A stretch of DNA of 49,298 bases from Azospirillaceae bacterium (GTDB lineage: Bacteria > Pseudomonadota > Alphaproteobacteria > Azospirillales > Azospirillaceae): contig JANQHG010000121.1 of assembly GCA_028277115.1 (NCBI GenBank), forward strand, positions 1 through 49,298, written 5' to 3'. The notes beneath the pieces are model-generated. The model did no database searches. It was not told the DNA's origin and worked only from the letters and a program-made list of their open reading frames with translations. This document shows, piece after piece, positions 33,265-43,222 of the stretch. The translations under genes were made by a program, and so were the position numbers. Position 1 is the stretch's first letter. Each line of letters begins with the position of its first letter.

Positions 33265-33496
33265 GGTGCGACTCGCAGTGTTGTGGGATCGAAGACCCGT
33301 GAGATGTGGGTTCGCCTCGGGTGCCGGGTGAAAGGCACGCACATCACGGCGCCGATCGCCCCAGCCGTCCAGGGCCGCCCCACGGGACGCACCCGAAGGG
33401 ATCGGAGGGTGCCGGTGGCCAAATCCTGCGTCAAGGCTGGCCGCCGCCCGATCGGGCAGGCCTGACCGGCGGTCGGCGCTGGACCGGACCGGGTAT

Positions 33497-34714
33497 ATGG
33501 TCTATGTTCCCGGTATGTTCGAACCGGAACCGTTCAGCGCCGCCGGGGCCGGACCTGTCGGGGTCTGTCGGGACTGCCTGGCGGCGGCCGACGCGGCGCC
33601 GTGCCCGCGCTGCGGGTCGGGGCGGGTGGTCTCGCACCCGGAGCTCGGCCGACTCACGGTCGCTCATGTCGATTGCGATGCGTTCTACGCCGCGGTCGAA
33701 AAGCGCGACCGGCCGGAGTTGCGCGAGCGCCCGGTGATCGTCGGTCACCCCGGCGGCCGCGGCGTCGTCACCACCGCCTGCTACGTCGCACGGCGGTACG
33801 GGCCGCGCTCGGCGATGCCGATGGGCCAGGCCCTGCGCCTGTGCCCGGACGCCGTGGTGATCCCGCCCGACATCGCCAAGTACAAGGCAGTCAGCGGCCG
33901 GATCCGCGCGATCCTCGAGACCGTATCGCCGGTAATCGAACCGGTCGCGCTCGACGAAGCCTATCTCGACCTTGCCGACGCCGGGGTGGGGCGCGCGCGC
34001 CGGCTCGCCGCCGCGGCGCTCGCGATCGAACGCGAGGTCGGGGTCACCGTCTCGGTCGGTCTCGGGCCCAACAAGTTCCTCGCCAAGCTTGCCTCCGACC
34101 TCGACAAGCCGTGCGGTTTTGCGGTGATCGGTGCGGCCGAGGCGGCGGCCCGGCTCGCCCCGATGGCGGTCCGCCGCATCCATGGCGTCGGCCCGGCGCT
34201 CGCCGCACGTCTGACCGCGGCCGGGATCACCACGATCGGCCAGTTGCAGCAGGCGCCCGAGGCCGTGCTGGTTCAGCGATTCGGGCGGTTCGGCCGACGT
34301 CTGGCGCTCTACGCGGTCGGCGCCGACGACCGGCGGGTCGAGCCGTCGCGACCGACCAAAAGCGTCTCGGTCGAGACCACCTTCGCGCGCGATCTGGTCC
34401 GCGTCGGCGATCTGCTCGACGCGCTGGGGGCGCTGTGCCCGCGGCTGGCCGAGCGGTCGGCGCGCGCCGGGGTCGCGGGCACCGCGCTGGTGGTCAAACT
34501 CAAGACCGCCGACCATCGCAGCTTCACCCGGACCGTCCGCCTGGCGACGCCGACTGCGCGCGCTGTCGTGATCGAGCGCGCCGCGCGGCCGCTGGTGCGG
34601 ACCGAGGCGGACGGCCGGGCGTTTCGCCTGCTTGGGATCGGTCTCGCCGGACTGGTGCCGGCGGCCGCGGCCGACCCGCCGGATCTGTTCGACGCCGCTG
34701 GGGTTTCGCTGTAA
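33497..34714 (+). CDS. dinB: DNA polymerase IV (Y-family), with N-terminal zinc ribbon
   Basis: A 405-residue protein. The N-terminal extension carries a zinc ribbon (CRDC at residues 24-27 and CPRC at 36-39), common in alphaproteobacterial DinB. The polymerase starts VAHVDCDAFYAAVEKRDRPE, then RGVVTTACYVARRYGPRSAM, the catalytic PVALDEAYLDLAD and VGLGPNKFLAKLASDLDKP, a helix-hairpin-helix (IHGVGPALAARLTAAGITT) and the little finger. It performs error-prone translesion synthesis. A LexA box overlaps the 5' end: both possible starts (ATG 33497 and ATG 33515) are upstream of or within it, so a leaderless transcript from ATG 33515 is possible. Confidence 0.93.
   Translation: MVYVPGMFEPEPFSAAGAGPVGVCRDCLAAADAAPCPRCGSGRVVSHPELGRLTVAHVDCDAFYAAVEKRDRPELRERPVIVGHPGGRGVVTTACYVARRYGPRSAMPMGQALRLCPDAVVIPPDIAKYKAVSGRIRAILETVSPVIEPVALDEAYLDLADAGVGRARRLAAAALAIEREVGVTVSVGLGPNKFLAKLASDLDKPCGFAVIGAAEAAARLAPMAVRRIHGVGPALAARLTAAGITTIGQLQQAPEAVLVQRFGRFGRRLALYAVGADDRRVEPSRPTKSVSVETTFARDLVRVGDLLDALGALCPRLAERSARAGVAGTALVVKLKTADHRSFTRTVRLATPTARAVVIERAARPLVRTEADGRAFRLLGIGLAGLVPAAAADPPDLFDAAGVSL
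33506..33520 (+). promoter_or_regulatory. LexA (SOS) box at dinB
   Basis: GTTC-CCGGTAT-GTTC is an exact match to the alphaproteobacterial LexA operator GTTC-N7-GTTC. It lies across the start region of dinB, a classical SOS gene. No other in-frame ATG, GTG or TTG follows before the zinc ribbon, so the operator overlaps the beginning of the coding sequence. A -10-like TATATG is at 33492-33497. Confidence 0.7.
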
Positions 34715-34794
34715 GGTCCGCGCTCGCGCTGCCGGCGGGGCCGCGCGGCCGCTCCCCCCCGGACCTAGTCGGAAAAGTGACGAACGCTGCGAGG

Positions 34795-34967
34795 ATTTGG
34801 GGGCGTGCGCCCCCAGGTCAGGGGGGGTCACCCCCCGACACCCCCCGACCAGGGGGTGCCCCCTGGACCCCGTTAATGGGGGTCAAGGGGGGTGTCCCCC
34901 CTTGCGGGGGTCGAGGGGGCAGCGCCCCCCGAACGGCCGACAGGCCGCATACGGCGGTGCAGCCAGG
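34795..34967 (+). repeat. GC-rich palindromic intergenic element, full copy (C)
   Basis: It begins GGATTTGGGGGCGTGCGCCC and contains CACCCCCCGACACCCCCCGA, CCAGGGGGTGCCCCCTGG, a short centre ATTAATG-like, GGGGGTCAAGGGGGGTGTCC and GGGGGCAGCGCCCCCCGA. It ends ACGGCCGACAGGCCGCATA. Same orientation as copy B. It fills the gap between dinB and the O-antigen-ligase-like gene. Confidence 0.8.
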
Positions 34968-34997
34968 GTTGGTCGGCCGACCGCCGATGGGGACGTA

Positions 34998-36212
34998 ATG
35001 CCCGACAGACAACCGATCGCGGCTGCGACGACTTGGCTGATCCGCCTGTCGTTCGCCGTCTTGCCGACGCTGACACTGTACAATTCGGGGTTAGCCGCCG
35101 CGGTGTTCTTCGTCGTGGCATGGACGATCGTGGTGACTGGGCCGTTCGGGCCCGCGCCGACACACCGCGATCTGTGGGTGGCGCTCGGGCTGGCCGCGAC
35201 ATTGGTCGGCCTGGGCGCGGCGAGCGCGCTGTGGTCGGTCGTCCCGGATAAAAGCCTGCGCACCGCGGGCAATGTCGCGATCTTGGCGGCGCCGGCGCTG
35301 CTGCTGTTCTTGCCGGGCCAACGGGCCCGCCTGGCCGCGGCCGGCGCGATCGCCTGGACCGCGGCCGGGCTCGGCGCGGCGGTCGCGGTGATCGCGATCG
35401 ACGGAGCGCTCGGCCAGCCGCTGCTGGCTGCGCTCGGGCCCGAGATGTGGGCGCCGACGCTCGCCGGCGTCACCAAGTTCAACAAGGGCCTGACGCTGGC
35501 CGCGCTCCTGGTCTGGCCGCTCGCCGCCGCGCTGTGGCAGCACGGCCGGTGGCCGGCCGCGCTGGCGCTGGTCGTCGCGGTCGCCGGCGTGATCGCGGTC
35601 GGCAACGGTGACCTCGCTCGGCTCGGCCTGGTCTGCGGCGCCGCGACCGTCGCGGTCGCGGCGGTGGTGCCGCGGCTCGCGCATCGGCTCGGCTGGCTCG
35701 GCCTCGCGCTCGCGGTGGCGGTCGCGCCGCTGGTCGCCGGCGACCTGCTCGAAGCGGCCGGCGCCCATGCCGATCGCCTGCCGCTCTCGGCGCTCCATCG
35801 CCTTGAGATTTGGGACTACACCGACCGGCTCGCCGATCTGCGACCGTGGCACGGCTGGGGGCTGTCGGCCGCCGGCGGGTTGCCGGCCGACCAGGCGTTG
35901 ACCGTTCCCTATCGCTTCGCCACCACCATTGCGGCCTACCCGCACAACGCCCCTTTGGAAGTGCGGGTCGAGCTCGGGGGGATTGGGCTTGCCCTGTTCG
36001 CCGGCGTGCTCGCCGTCGGGTATCGCGCGATCGGCCGGCTGCCCCCAGGGTTGGTCCCGGGGGCGCTCGGCTGGGTGGTGGTCGTGCTGTCTGTGATCAA
36101 CCTGTCATTTCGACTTTGGAGCGACTACACATTGTTTGTCTTGGTTTGGCCGGCGCTGCTGCTCGGCATCGCGGCGGGGTCCGATCCGGGCGCCGATCGG
36201 GGCCGCCGGTGA
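34998..36212 (+). CDS. O-antigen ligase/polymerase-like membrane protein (Wzy_C family)
   Basis: A 404-residue protein with about ten membrane helices. The large-loop signature YPHNAPLEVRVELGGIGLAL (near residues 310-330) matches the conserved H-N-x-x-L...E-x-G-x-x-G of Wzy_C/WaaL proteins. An Arg-containing loop (HRLEIWDYTDRLADLRPWHG, WGLSAAGG) precedes it. These integral membrane enzymes join or polymerise undecaprenyl-linked glycans. No other glycan-synthesis genes are adjacent, so the substrate is unknown. The start at ATG 34998 lies just after element C. The stop overlaps the GTG of the MATE gene. Confidence 0.85.
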   Translation: MPDRQPIAAATTWLIRLSFAVLPTLTLYNSGLAAAVFFVVAWTIVVTGPFGPAPTHRDLWVALGLAATLVGLGAASALWSVVPDKSLRTAGNVAILAAPALLLFLPGQRARLAAAGAIAWTAAGLGAAVAVIAIDGALGQPLLAALGPEMWAPTLAGVTKFNKGLTLAALLVWPLAAALWQHGRWPAALALVVAVAGVIAVGNGDLARLGLVCGAATVAVAAVVPRLAHRLGWLGLALAVAVAPLVAGDLLEAAGAHADRLPLSALHRLEIWDYTDRLADLRPWHGWGLSAAGGLPADQALTVPYRFATTIAAYPHNAPLEVRVELGGIGLALFAGVLAVGYRAIGRLPPGLVPGALGWVVVVLSVINLSFRLWSDYTLFVLVWPALLLGIAAGSDPGADRGRR

Positions 36213-37543
36213 TCGTCGAGCGCGCGCGCGCGCGTCAGGTGTTGGCGTTGGGCTTGCCGATCGTCGGCGGCATGGTCAGCCAGAACCTGCTCGATCTGGT
36301 CGATATCGCGATGGTCGGGCGGCTGGGGGCGGCGGCGCTCGGCGCGGTCGGGCTCGCGTCGTTCGCCAATTTCGTCGCCGCCGCCTTGTTGATCGGGCTC
36401 GGCGCCGGCGTTCAGGCGCTGGTCGCGCGCCGGATCGGCGAAGACCGCGCCGCCGAGGCGGCGATCCCGCTCAACGGAGGCCTGGCGACCGCGTTCCTGG
36501 TCAGCGTGCCGATCACGGTGGTCTTGATCTGGGTCGCCCCCAGCCTTTTCCCGTGGCTCGCCAGCCACCGCGCCGAGGTGATCGCCGAGGGCGTGCCCTA
36601 TTGGCAGGCGCGCCTGGTCGGGATCGTCGCAACCGCGCTCAACTTCTCGTTCCGCGGCTACTGGCACGGCATCGGGCGCACCGGCACCTATATGAAAATC
36701 ATCATCGCGGTCCACGTCACCAACGCGGTGTTGAGCTACCTCCTGATCTTCGGACCGCTCGGCCTGCCGGCGCTCGGCGCGCTCGGCGCCGGGATCGGCA
36801 CCACCGCAGCCCTGTTTCTCGGCACCTTGCTTTATTGGATCGTCACCTTGCGTGACGGGCGGGTCCACGGTTTTCTCGCGCGGCTGCCGCGCGGCGCGAC
36901 GCTCAGCACCCTCGTCCGGCTCGCGATTCCGAGCTCGCTCCAGACCCTGTTGTTCGCGACCGGGATCACCGCACTCGTGTGGATTTCCGGCCGGGTCGGC
37001 ACCGAGTCGCTTGCGATCACCAATGTCCTGATCAATCTGACCAAGCTTGCGGTGTTGCCGTCGATGGGCCTTGGGCTTGCCGCAATGACCCTGGTTTCGG
37101 GCGCGCTTGGGCGGCGGGACCCCGACGATGCCAGCCGCTGGGCGTGGGACAGCGTCCAGGTCGCGGCGCTGGCTCTGGTCGCGATCGCGTTGCCGATGCT
37201 CGCGGTGCCGCGGTGGGTGCTCGCGGCGTTCGTGGACGACCCGTCGGTGATCGCGACCGGCGTCCTGCCGCTGAGGATCGTCGGTGCGGCGATCATCGCG
37301 GAAGCGGTCTGCGCGGTGATGGCCAATGCGCTGACGGGGGCCGGCGCGGCGCGCCAGGCGATGATCGCGACCGTCGGCATCCAATGGCTGGTCGGGCTGC
37401 CGCTCGCCTGGCTCTTTGCGGTCGAGCTCGGTTACGGCACGGTCGGGCTGTGGAGCGGCCAGATCGTCTACCGGATCATCGCGGCGGTCGCTCTCACCGC
37501 GTTTTGGCAGGGCGGACGTTGGCGTACCATCGTGTTGGGGTAG
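36209..37543 (+). CDS. MATE family efflux transporter
   Basis: A 444-residue, 12-helix protein starting at GTG 36209, overlapping the upstream stop by four bases (GTGA). MATE features include LALGLPIVGGMVSQNLLDLV, DIAMVGRLGAAALGAVGLAS, LIGLGAGVQALVARRIGEDR, the mid-protein LPALGALGAGIGTT, and second-half repeats such as IPSSLQTLLFATGITALVWI, PSMGLGLAAMTLVSGALGRR and VMANALTGAGAARQAMIATV. These are Na+ or H+ antiporters for cationic drugs and metabolites. Coupling to a lipid-linked-glycan-type gene may hint at envelope work, but this is speculative. Confidence 0.92.
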   Translation: MIVERARARQVLALGLPIVGGMVSQNLLDLVDIAMVGRLGAAALGAVGLASFANFVAAALLIGLGAGVQALVARRIGEDRAAEAAIPLNGGLATAFLVSVPITVVLIWVAPSLFPWLASHRAEVIAEGVPYWQARLVGIVATALNFSFRGYWHGIGRTGTYMKIIIAVHVTNAVLSYLLIFGPLGLPALGALGAGIGTTAALFLGTLLYWIVTLRDGRVHGFLARLPRGATLSTLVRLAIPSSLQTLLFATGITALVWISGRVGTESLAITNVLINLTKLAVLPSMGLGLAAMTLVSGALGRRDPDDASRWAWDSVQVAALALVAIALPMLAVPRWVLAAFVDDPSVIATGVLPLRIVGAAIIAEAVCAVMANALTGAGAARQAMIATVGIQWLVGLPLAWLFAVELGYGTVGLWSGQIVYRIIAAVALTAFWQGGRWRTIVLG

Positions 37544-37573
37544 ACGGGACCCGACGGGCGGCGCGGTGACGAA

Positions 37574-37705
37574 AAATCCTCGCCCCGCCTTCAGGCGGGA
37601 TGGCCGCGCCAGCGGCCGGACGGAGGCCGACCGGCGCCCAAGGTGCCGTCCGCCACCGCCGTCGGTCCCCCCTTGTTTCCCCCGGTGCCGTGGGGCGAGG
37701 ACTTT
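37574..37705. repeat. 132-bp stretch bounded by inverted repeats
   Basis: AAATCCTCGCCCCGC at 37574-37588 and its near-perfect complement GTGGGGCGAGGACTTT at 37690-37705 face each other. The left arm overlaps a compact hairpin (next entry). It lies between the converging MATE and esterase genes. A small non-autonomous mobile element or a two-way terminator would both fit. Confidence 0.45.
37584..37599 (+). terminator. Hairpin after the MATE gene
   Basis: CCCGCC-TTCA-GGCGGG forms a perfect 6-bp stem with a 4-base loop, 40 bases after the MATE stop codon. An A-run (37572-37576) lies on its 5' side, so on the reverse strand the stem is followed by a U-run, suiting termination of the convergent esterase transcript as well. 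Confidence 0.5.
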
Positions 37706-37798
37706 CCCACCCCCGACGTCGGCGGGGTGGTCGGGCCGTTCATCCGGCGCAGGTCGGCCCAAGGCCGGTGTGGACCAAACCTGGTCTCCGCGCCGACC

Positions 37799-38695
37799 TC
37801 ACCGGTCCCGCCGTGCCAGGCACGCCGCAAGGTGGGCGACCACGTCACTGTGCACCGGACGATAGTGGCGCAACACCGGCGCGAACGCGGCGAGCATGCC
37901 AATGTGATCGATCCCGGGGTAGAGCCGCGCGTCCGCGGCCGCACCGACCGCACGTAGCGCCGCGGCCAGCGTCGGGGCATGGCGCGGCCAGGCGGTGGTG
38001 TCGGCGAGGCCGTGGAGCAGCAGCATCGGCGGTGCCTCGGCATCGACCAGGCGCAGCGGCTGGGTCTCCGGCGCCGCTGCCGCGTCGCCGAACGCCGGCC
38101 GCACCGACGGCCAGTCGGCGGGCAGGAAATCGTACGGGCCGGCCAGACCGACCACGCAGCCGATCCGCGACCGAGCGATGCCGTGGGCCGCGAGATAGCG
38201 CGGCTCAAGCGCGATCATCACCGCGTTGTAGGCGCCGGCGGAGTGACCGAGCAACGCGACCCGCGCCGGCGCGCCGCCGTACGCCTCGATCCCGGCAAGC
38301 GTCCACGCCAGCGCCGCCGCGGCGTCGTCGAGAAAGGCCGGGAACACCGCGTCCGGGTAGACCCGGTAGTCGGGCACCACGACCACGAAGCCGACGCGCA
38401 CCAGGGCATCGGCCAGGAAGGGATAGTCGCGCTTCGAGCCGCTCGACCACGAGCCGCCGTAGTAGAACACCACCACCGGCAGGCCGCCGGCGCCGCCGGT
38501 CGGCGTGTAGACGTCGAGCCGTTGGCGCGGGTGCGGGCCGTAGGCCAGGTCGCGGTGCGCCATCAGCGCGTTGTCCGCCACCAGGGCGTTGATCAAACGC
38601 GCCGGCGCAAGCCATGCCGCCACGGCGCCGCCGACCACGACCAGCGCCGCCGCGGCCGCGAGCGCGCCGGCGAACCGGCCGAGCCAGCGGGTCAT
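37799..38695 (-). CDS. Alpha/beta hydrolase, HSL/BD-FAE-like esterase
   Basis: A 298-residue protein with an N-terminal membrane anchor or signal (residues 8-30, GALAAAAALVVVGGAVAAWL). The oxyanion-hole segment is PVVVFYYGGSWSSGSKRDY, the nucleophile Ser152 is in LLGHSAGAYNAVM, and later acid and His segments are LLHGLADTTAWPRHA and YPGIDHIGMLAAF. It resembles carboxylesterases that act on short acyl esters and is probably periplasmic or membrane-attached. The YYGG in place of the usual HGGG is a mild deviation. It is followed upstream on the same strand by a small exported protein gene. Confidence 0.85.
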   Translation of the reverse strand: MTRWLGRFAGALAAAAALVVVGGAVAAWLAPARLINALVADNALMAHRDLAYGPHPRQRLDVYTPTGGAGGLPVVVFYYGGSWSSGSKRDYPFLADALVRVGFVVVVPDYRVYPDAVFPAFLDDAAAALAWTLAGIEAYGGAPARVALLGHSAGAYNAVMIALEPRYLAAHGIARSRIGCVVGLAGPYDFLPADWPSVRPAFGDAAAAPETQPLRLVDAEAPPMLLLHGLADTTAWPRHAPTLAAALRAVGAAADARLYPGIDHIGMLAAFAPVLRHYRPVHSDVVAHLAACLARRDR

Positions 38696-38733
38696 CCCGG
38701 GGGCGGGCCTCGTCCGGGGGCCGACCCGGTTGG

Positions 38734-39090
38734 TCAGCGTGGAAACCAGATCTCGCGTCCGGTCAACGAGCGGGCATCGGCGCCCCAGACCCCGTCGAGC
38801 GTACCGTCCGGATTGAGGCGATAGATCGCGACGCCGCCGTCATAGCTGACCTCGAAGGTGCTCGCGCTGGGGGTGAAGGCGCCGCTGCCGTCCCATACCT
38901 CCCCCGCAATCTGCCAGGTCACCGAGTACGCGTCGAGTCGCGGCGAATAGAACAAGGCGACAGTGCCGCGGTACTGGCTCCCGTCCGGGTTGGTGCCGTG
39001 AACCCAATAGGCCTCGCCCAGGCTCTGGGCATGACTGAGGGGGCTCCACAACAAGACGGCCAAACAGAGCATGGGTCCGATCCGGCGCAT
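38734..39090 (-). CDS. Small exported beta-rich protein
   Basis: A 118-residue protein with a signal peptide (MRRIGPMLCLAVLLWSPLSH then AQS). The mature part is predicted beta-rich: YWVHGTNPDGSQYRGTVALF, YSVTWQIAGEVWDGSGAF, FEVSYDGGVAIYRLNPDGTL and DGVWGADARSLTGREIWFP. The GTNPDGSxYxGTV and YxxxxDGTLDGxW pattern recurs in small periplasmic proteins sometimes labelled fibronectin-binding, with no proven function. It lies 38 bases before the esterase gene in the same direction. Confidence 0.75.
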   Translation of the reverse strand: MRRIGPMLCLAVLLWSPLSHAQSLGEAYWVHGTNPDGSQYRGTVALFYSPRLDAYSVTWQIAGEVWDGSGAFTPSASTFEVSYDGGVAIYRLNPDGTLDGVWGADARSLTGREIWFPR

Positions 39091-39320
39091 CGCGGGCTGT
39101 CCTTGGCGTCGTGAGCAGGCGGAAACTCATATAGCGCGGCACGGGGCGGTCCGACGACCCCAGAAATTGGTCCGGCCCCGCGTTCGGCGGTGCCGGTCCG
39201 ACGACCGGGGACCGCACGCGCGGCCATTGCCCGACACCCGCGCATCGTTTAAATACCGCGGGCTCGGCGCGTTTCGCGATGACGCGCACGGCACCCTCGT
39301 CACGAAAGTGGACCCGACGG

Positions 39321-40880
39321 ATGACCGCTCCGGCTTCGGACCCAGACCGCGTCGTGATCTTCGACACCACCCTGCGCGACGGCGAACAGTCGCCCGGGGC
39401 CTCGATGACGCTCGGTGAAAAACTGCGGATCGCCCGGGGTCTCGCCGAGCTCGGGGTCGATGTCATCGAAGCCGGGTTCCCGATCGCGTCCAACGGCGAT
39501 TTCGACGCGGTGCGCGAGATCGCGCGCACGGTCACCGGACCCCGGATCGCCGGTCTCGCGCGCGCCAACCGGCGCGACATCGACCGCTGCGCCGAGGCGG
39601 TGGCGCCGGCCGAAGCCGCGCGCATCCACACCTTCATCTCGACCAGCCCCTTGCACATGAAGCACAAGCTCAGGCTCGAGCCGGAGCAAGTGATCGATGC
39701 GATCGCCGACAGCGTCGCCTACGCCCGCAACCTGTGCGACGACGTCGAGTGGAGCGCCGAAGACGGCTCGCGCAGCGACCCCGACTTCCTGTGCCGGTGC
39801 ATCGAAACCGCCATCCGCGCCGGGGCGAGCACGATCAACATCCCCGACACCGTCGGCTATGGCGTGCCCGAGGAATTCGGCGCGTTGATCCGGAGCCTGA
39901 TCGAACGGGTCCCAAACAGCGACCGCGCGGTGTTCTCGGTCCACTGCCACAATGACCTGGGGCTCGCGGTCGCCAACTCGCTCGCCGGGGTCGCCGCCGG
40001 GGCGCGCCAGATCGAATGCACGGTCAACGGGCTTGGCGAGCGCGCGGGCAACGCCGCGCTCGAAGAGATCGTGATGACGCTTAAGACCCGCCACGACCGG
40101 ATGCCCTACACCACCGGCGTCACGACCGAGCAGATCATGAAGATGTCGCGCCTGGTCGCGGCGATCACCGGCTTCGTGGTCCAGCCGAACAAGGCGATCG
40201 TCGGCGCCAACGCGTTCGCCCATGAGTCGGGCATCCACCAGGACGGCATGCTCAAGCACGCCGGCACCTACGAGATCATGACCCCGGAGTCGATCGGCCT
40301 CACCCGCTCGACCTTGGTGATGGGCAAGCACTCCGGGCGCAATGCCTTCCGCGCCAAGCTCGACGAGCTCGGCTATGGGCTCGGCGACAACGCCTTCGAG
40401 GCGGCGTTCCAGCGCTTCAAGGACCTGGCCGACCGCAAGAAGGAGATGTTCGACGAGGACATCATCGCCCTGGTCGACGACCAGATCGGCCATGCCGAAG
40501 ACCGCATCCGCTTCGTCGCGCTCGACATCGTCGCCGGCTCGCGGGTCGACCGCCAGCGCGCCTCCCTGGTGCTGGCGATCGACGGGACCGAGCATGAGAC
40601 CACCGCGACCGGCAACGGCCCGGTCGATGCCACCTTCAATGCGATCAACGCCTTGTTCCCGCACACGGCGACATTGCAGCTCTACCAGGTCCACGCGGTC
40701 ACCGCCGGCACCGACGCCCAGGCCGAGGTCACGGTGCGGCTGGAAGAGGACGGGCGCACGGTCAACGGCCAGGGCGCCGACATCGACACTCTGGTCGCGT
40801 CGTGTCGCGCCTACATCCATGCCTTGAACAAGCTCTTGGTCAAACGGACCAGGACCGCGCCCGATGCGCTCTCGGCGTAA
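39321..40880 (+). CDS. leuA: 2-isopropylmalate synthase
   Basis: A 519-residue LeuA type-1 enzyme from ATG 39321; an upstream in-frame start at 39279 would add 14 unrelated residues. It shows VVIFDTTLRDGEQSPGASMT, VDVIEAGFPIASNGDFDAV, STSPLHMKHKLRLEPEQVI, the metal site VHCHNDLGLAVANSLAG, CTVNGLGERAGNAALEEIVM and ESGIHQDGMLKHAGTYEIMT. The C-terminal LeuA dimer domain for leucine feedback inhibition is complete (about residues 385-510). It catalyses the first committed step of leucine synthesis. No leader peptide with a leucine run is visible upstream. Confidence 0.97.
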   Translation: MTAPASDPDRVVIFDTTLRDGEQSPGASMTLGEKLRIARGLAELGVDVIEAGFPIASNGDFDAVREIARTVTGPRIAGLARANRRDIDRCAEAVAPAEAARIHTFISTSPLHMKHKLRLEPEQVIDAIADSVAYARNLCDDVEWSAEDGSRSDPDFLCRCIETAIRAGASTINIPDTVGYGVPEEFGALIRSLIERVPNSDRAVFSVHCHNDLGLAVANSLAGVAAGARQIECTVNGLGERAGNAALEEIVMTLKTRHDRMPYTTGVTTEQIMKMSRLVAAITGFVVQPNKAIVGANAFAHESGIHQDGMLKHAGTYEIMTPESIGLTRSTLVMGKHSGRNAFRAKLDELGYGLGDNAFEAAFQRFKDLADRKKEMFDEDIIALVDDQIGHAEDRIRFVALDIVAGSRVDRQRASLVLAIDGTEHETTATGNGPVDATFNAINALFPHTATLQLYQVHAVTAGTDAQAEVTVRLEEDGRTVNGQGADIDTLVASCRAYIHALNKLLVKRTRTAPDALSA

Positions 40881-41001
40881 CCAACGCACTCTCGGCTTGA
40901 GTGTGTCGGAGCGGTGAATTAATCAGAGGCACGCGGCGCTGCCGCCCCGGTCAGCCGGCGGTGCGTCCTCCCCTGCCGGGACGGTCCTGCGTGACCGGTG
41001 A

Positions 41002-42114
<1,113 letters not shown>

Positions 42115-42297
42115 CCTTTTGTGCGTCATTTGAATGAAATTCCGGGTGCGGCGTCGGGATGAGCTTGAAAAAGGAGCGACGGACGCTTAATCGGTCTTTC
42201 ACTGTTTTGTGAGCGAAATCATCTGCGTTCGACCCCGCTCAAAGCCTCAGGGGAGGGGGACCGGGTTGGCCGGGCGCGGGCTTCGGGGGGTTGGTCT

Positions 42298-43173
42298 TTG
42301 AAATCGCGTGTGGAACGCCCGACCAGCCGAATCACGACGCTGCGCGCGCTCGCCCAGCGCTTTTCCTTTCTGCTTCTCGTGTTCGCCTCGATCGCGCTGA
42401 TGATCATCGACAAGGTCGAGCCGACCCCGATGGAAGCGTTGCGCGCCCGGATGCACGACGCCTTTACCCCGATCCTTGACGCGATCTCGCGTCCGGCGGC
42501 GACCGCGGCGCGTTTTCTCGAGTCGGTCGCGGACATCGCCGACATCTATCGCGAGAACCAAGAGCTGCGCCGCGACAATGCGCGTCTGATGCAATGGAAG
42601 CAGGCGGCCTTGCGTCTCGAGGCCGAGAACAACAGCCTGCGCACCCTGCTCCAGTTCCAGCCCGAGCCCGGGATGGCGTTCGTGACCGGCCGGGTGATCG
42701 CCGCCCCCGGCGGCTCGTTCGTGCGCGCGTTCGTGGTCACCGCCGGGCGCCGCCACGGCGTCGCCAAGGGCCAGGCGGCGATCGCCGGGCCGGGCATGGT
42801 CGGCCGGGTGGTCGAGGTCGGCGAATGGTCGTCGCGCATCTTGTTGTTGACCGACATCAACACCCGGATCCCGGTGGTGTTGCAGCGCTCGCGCCAGCGC
42901 GCGGTGCTGGCCGGCGACAATTCCGAACAGCCGCAGCTGTTGTATCTGCCGGCCGACGCCCCGATCGCGGTCGGCGACCGCGTCGTGACCTCGGGCCATG
43001 GCGGCATGTTCCCACCAGGCCTGCCGATCGGCATCGTCGCCGAGGTCGGCGAGCGCGCGATCAAGGTCCAGCCGATGGTGGATCTGAGCCGGGTCGAACA
43101 CATCCAGATCGTCGATTTCGGTCTGCCCGAGACCCTGTTGATGAGCGATCTCGGGGGCGCCCCGGTGCGCTGA
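42298..43173 (+). CDS. mreC: Rod-shape-determining protein MreC
   Basis: A 291-residue protein with TTG start (42298), preceded by a G-run ribosome binding site seven bases away. An N-terminal membrane helix (FSFLLLVFASIALMI, residues 22-36) is followed by a coiled coil (DIYRENQELRRDNARLMQWK, AALRLEAENNSLRTLL, residues 80-118) and the MreC beta-domain (GRVIAAPGGSFVRAFVVTAG, GQAAIAGPGMVGRVVEVGE, LPIGIVAEVGERAIKVQPMV). MreC is the periplasmic scaffold that contacts PBP2. An ATG is missing near this position, so TTG initiation is favoured. Confidence 0.95.
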   Translation: MKSRVERPTSRITTLRALAQRFSFLLLVFASIALMIIDKVEPTPMEALRARMHDAFTPILDAISRPAATAARFLESVADIADIYRENQELRRDNARLMQWKQAALRLEAENNSLRTLLQFQPEPGMAFVTGRVIAAPGGSFVRAFVVTAGRRHGVAKGQAAIAGPGMVGRVVEVGEWSSRILLLTDINTRIPVVLQRSRQRAVLAGDNSEQPQLLYLPADAPIAVGDRVVTSGHGGMFPPGLPIGIVAEVGERAIKVQPMVDLSRVEHIQIVDFGLPETLLMSDLGGAPVR

Positions 43174-43222
43174 TGACCCGTACGCGCGGGTGTTTGTCGT
43201 CTGGCCGCCAAGGAACCGCGCG

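Noticed and set aside
39091-39320. Leucine attenuator upstream of leuA
   Set aside because: No short ORF with a run of Leu codons and no alternative hairpins were seen.
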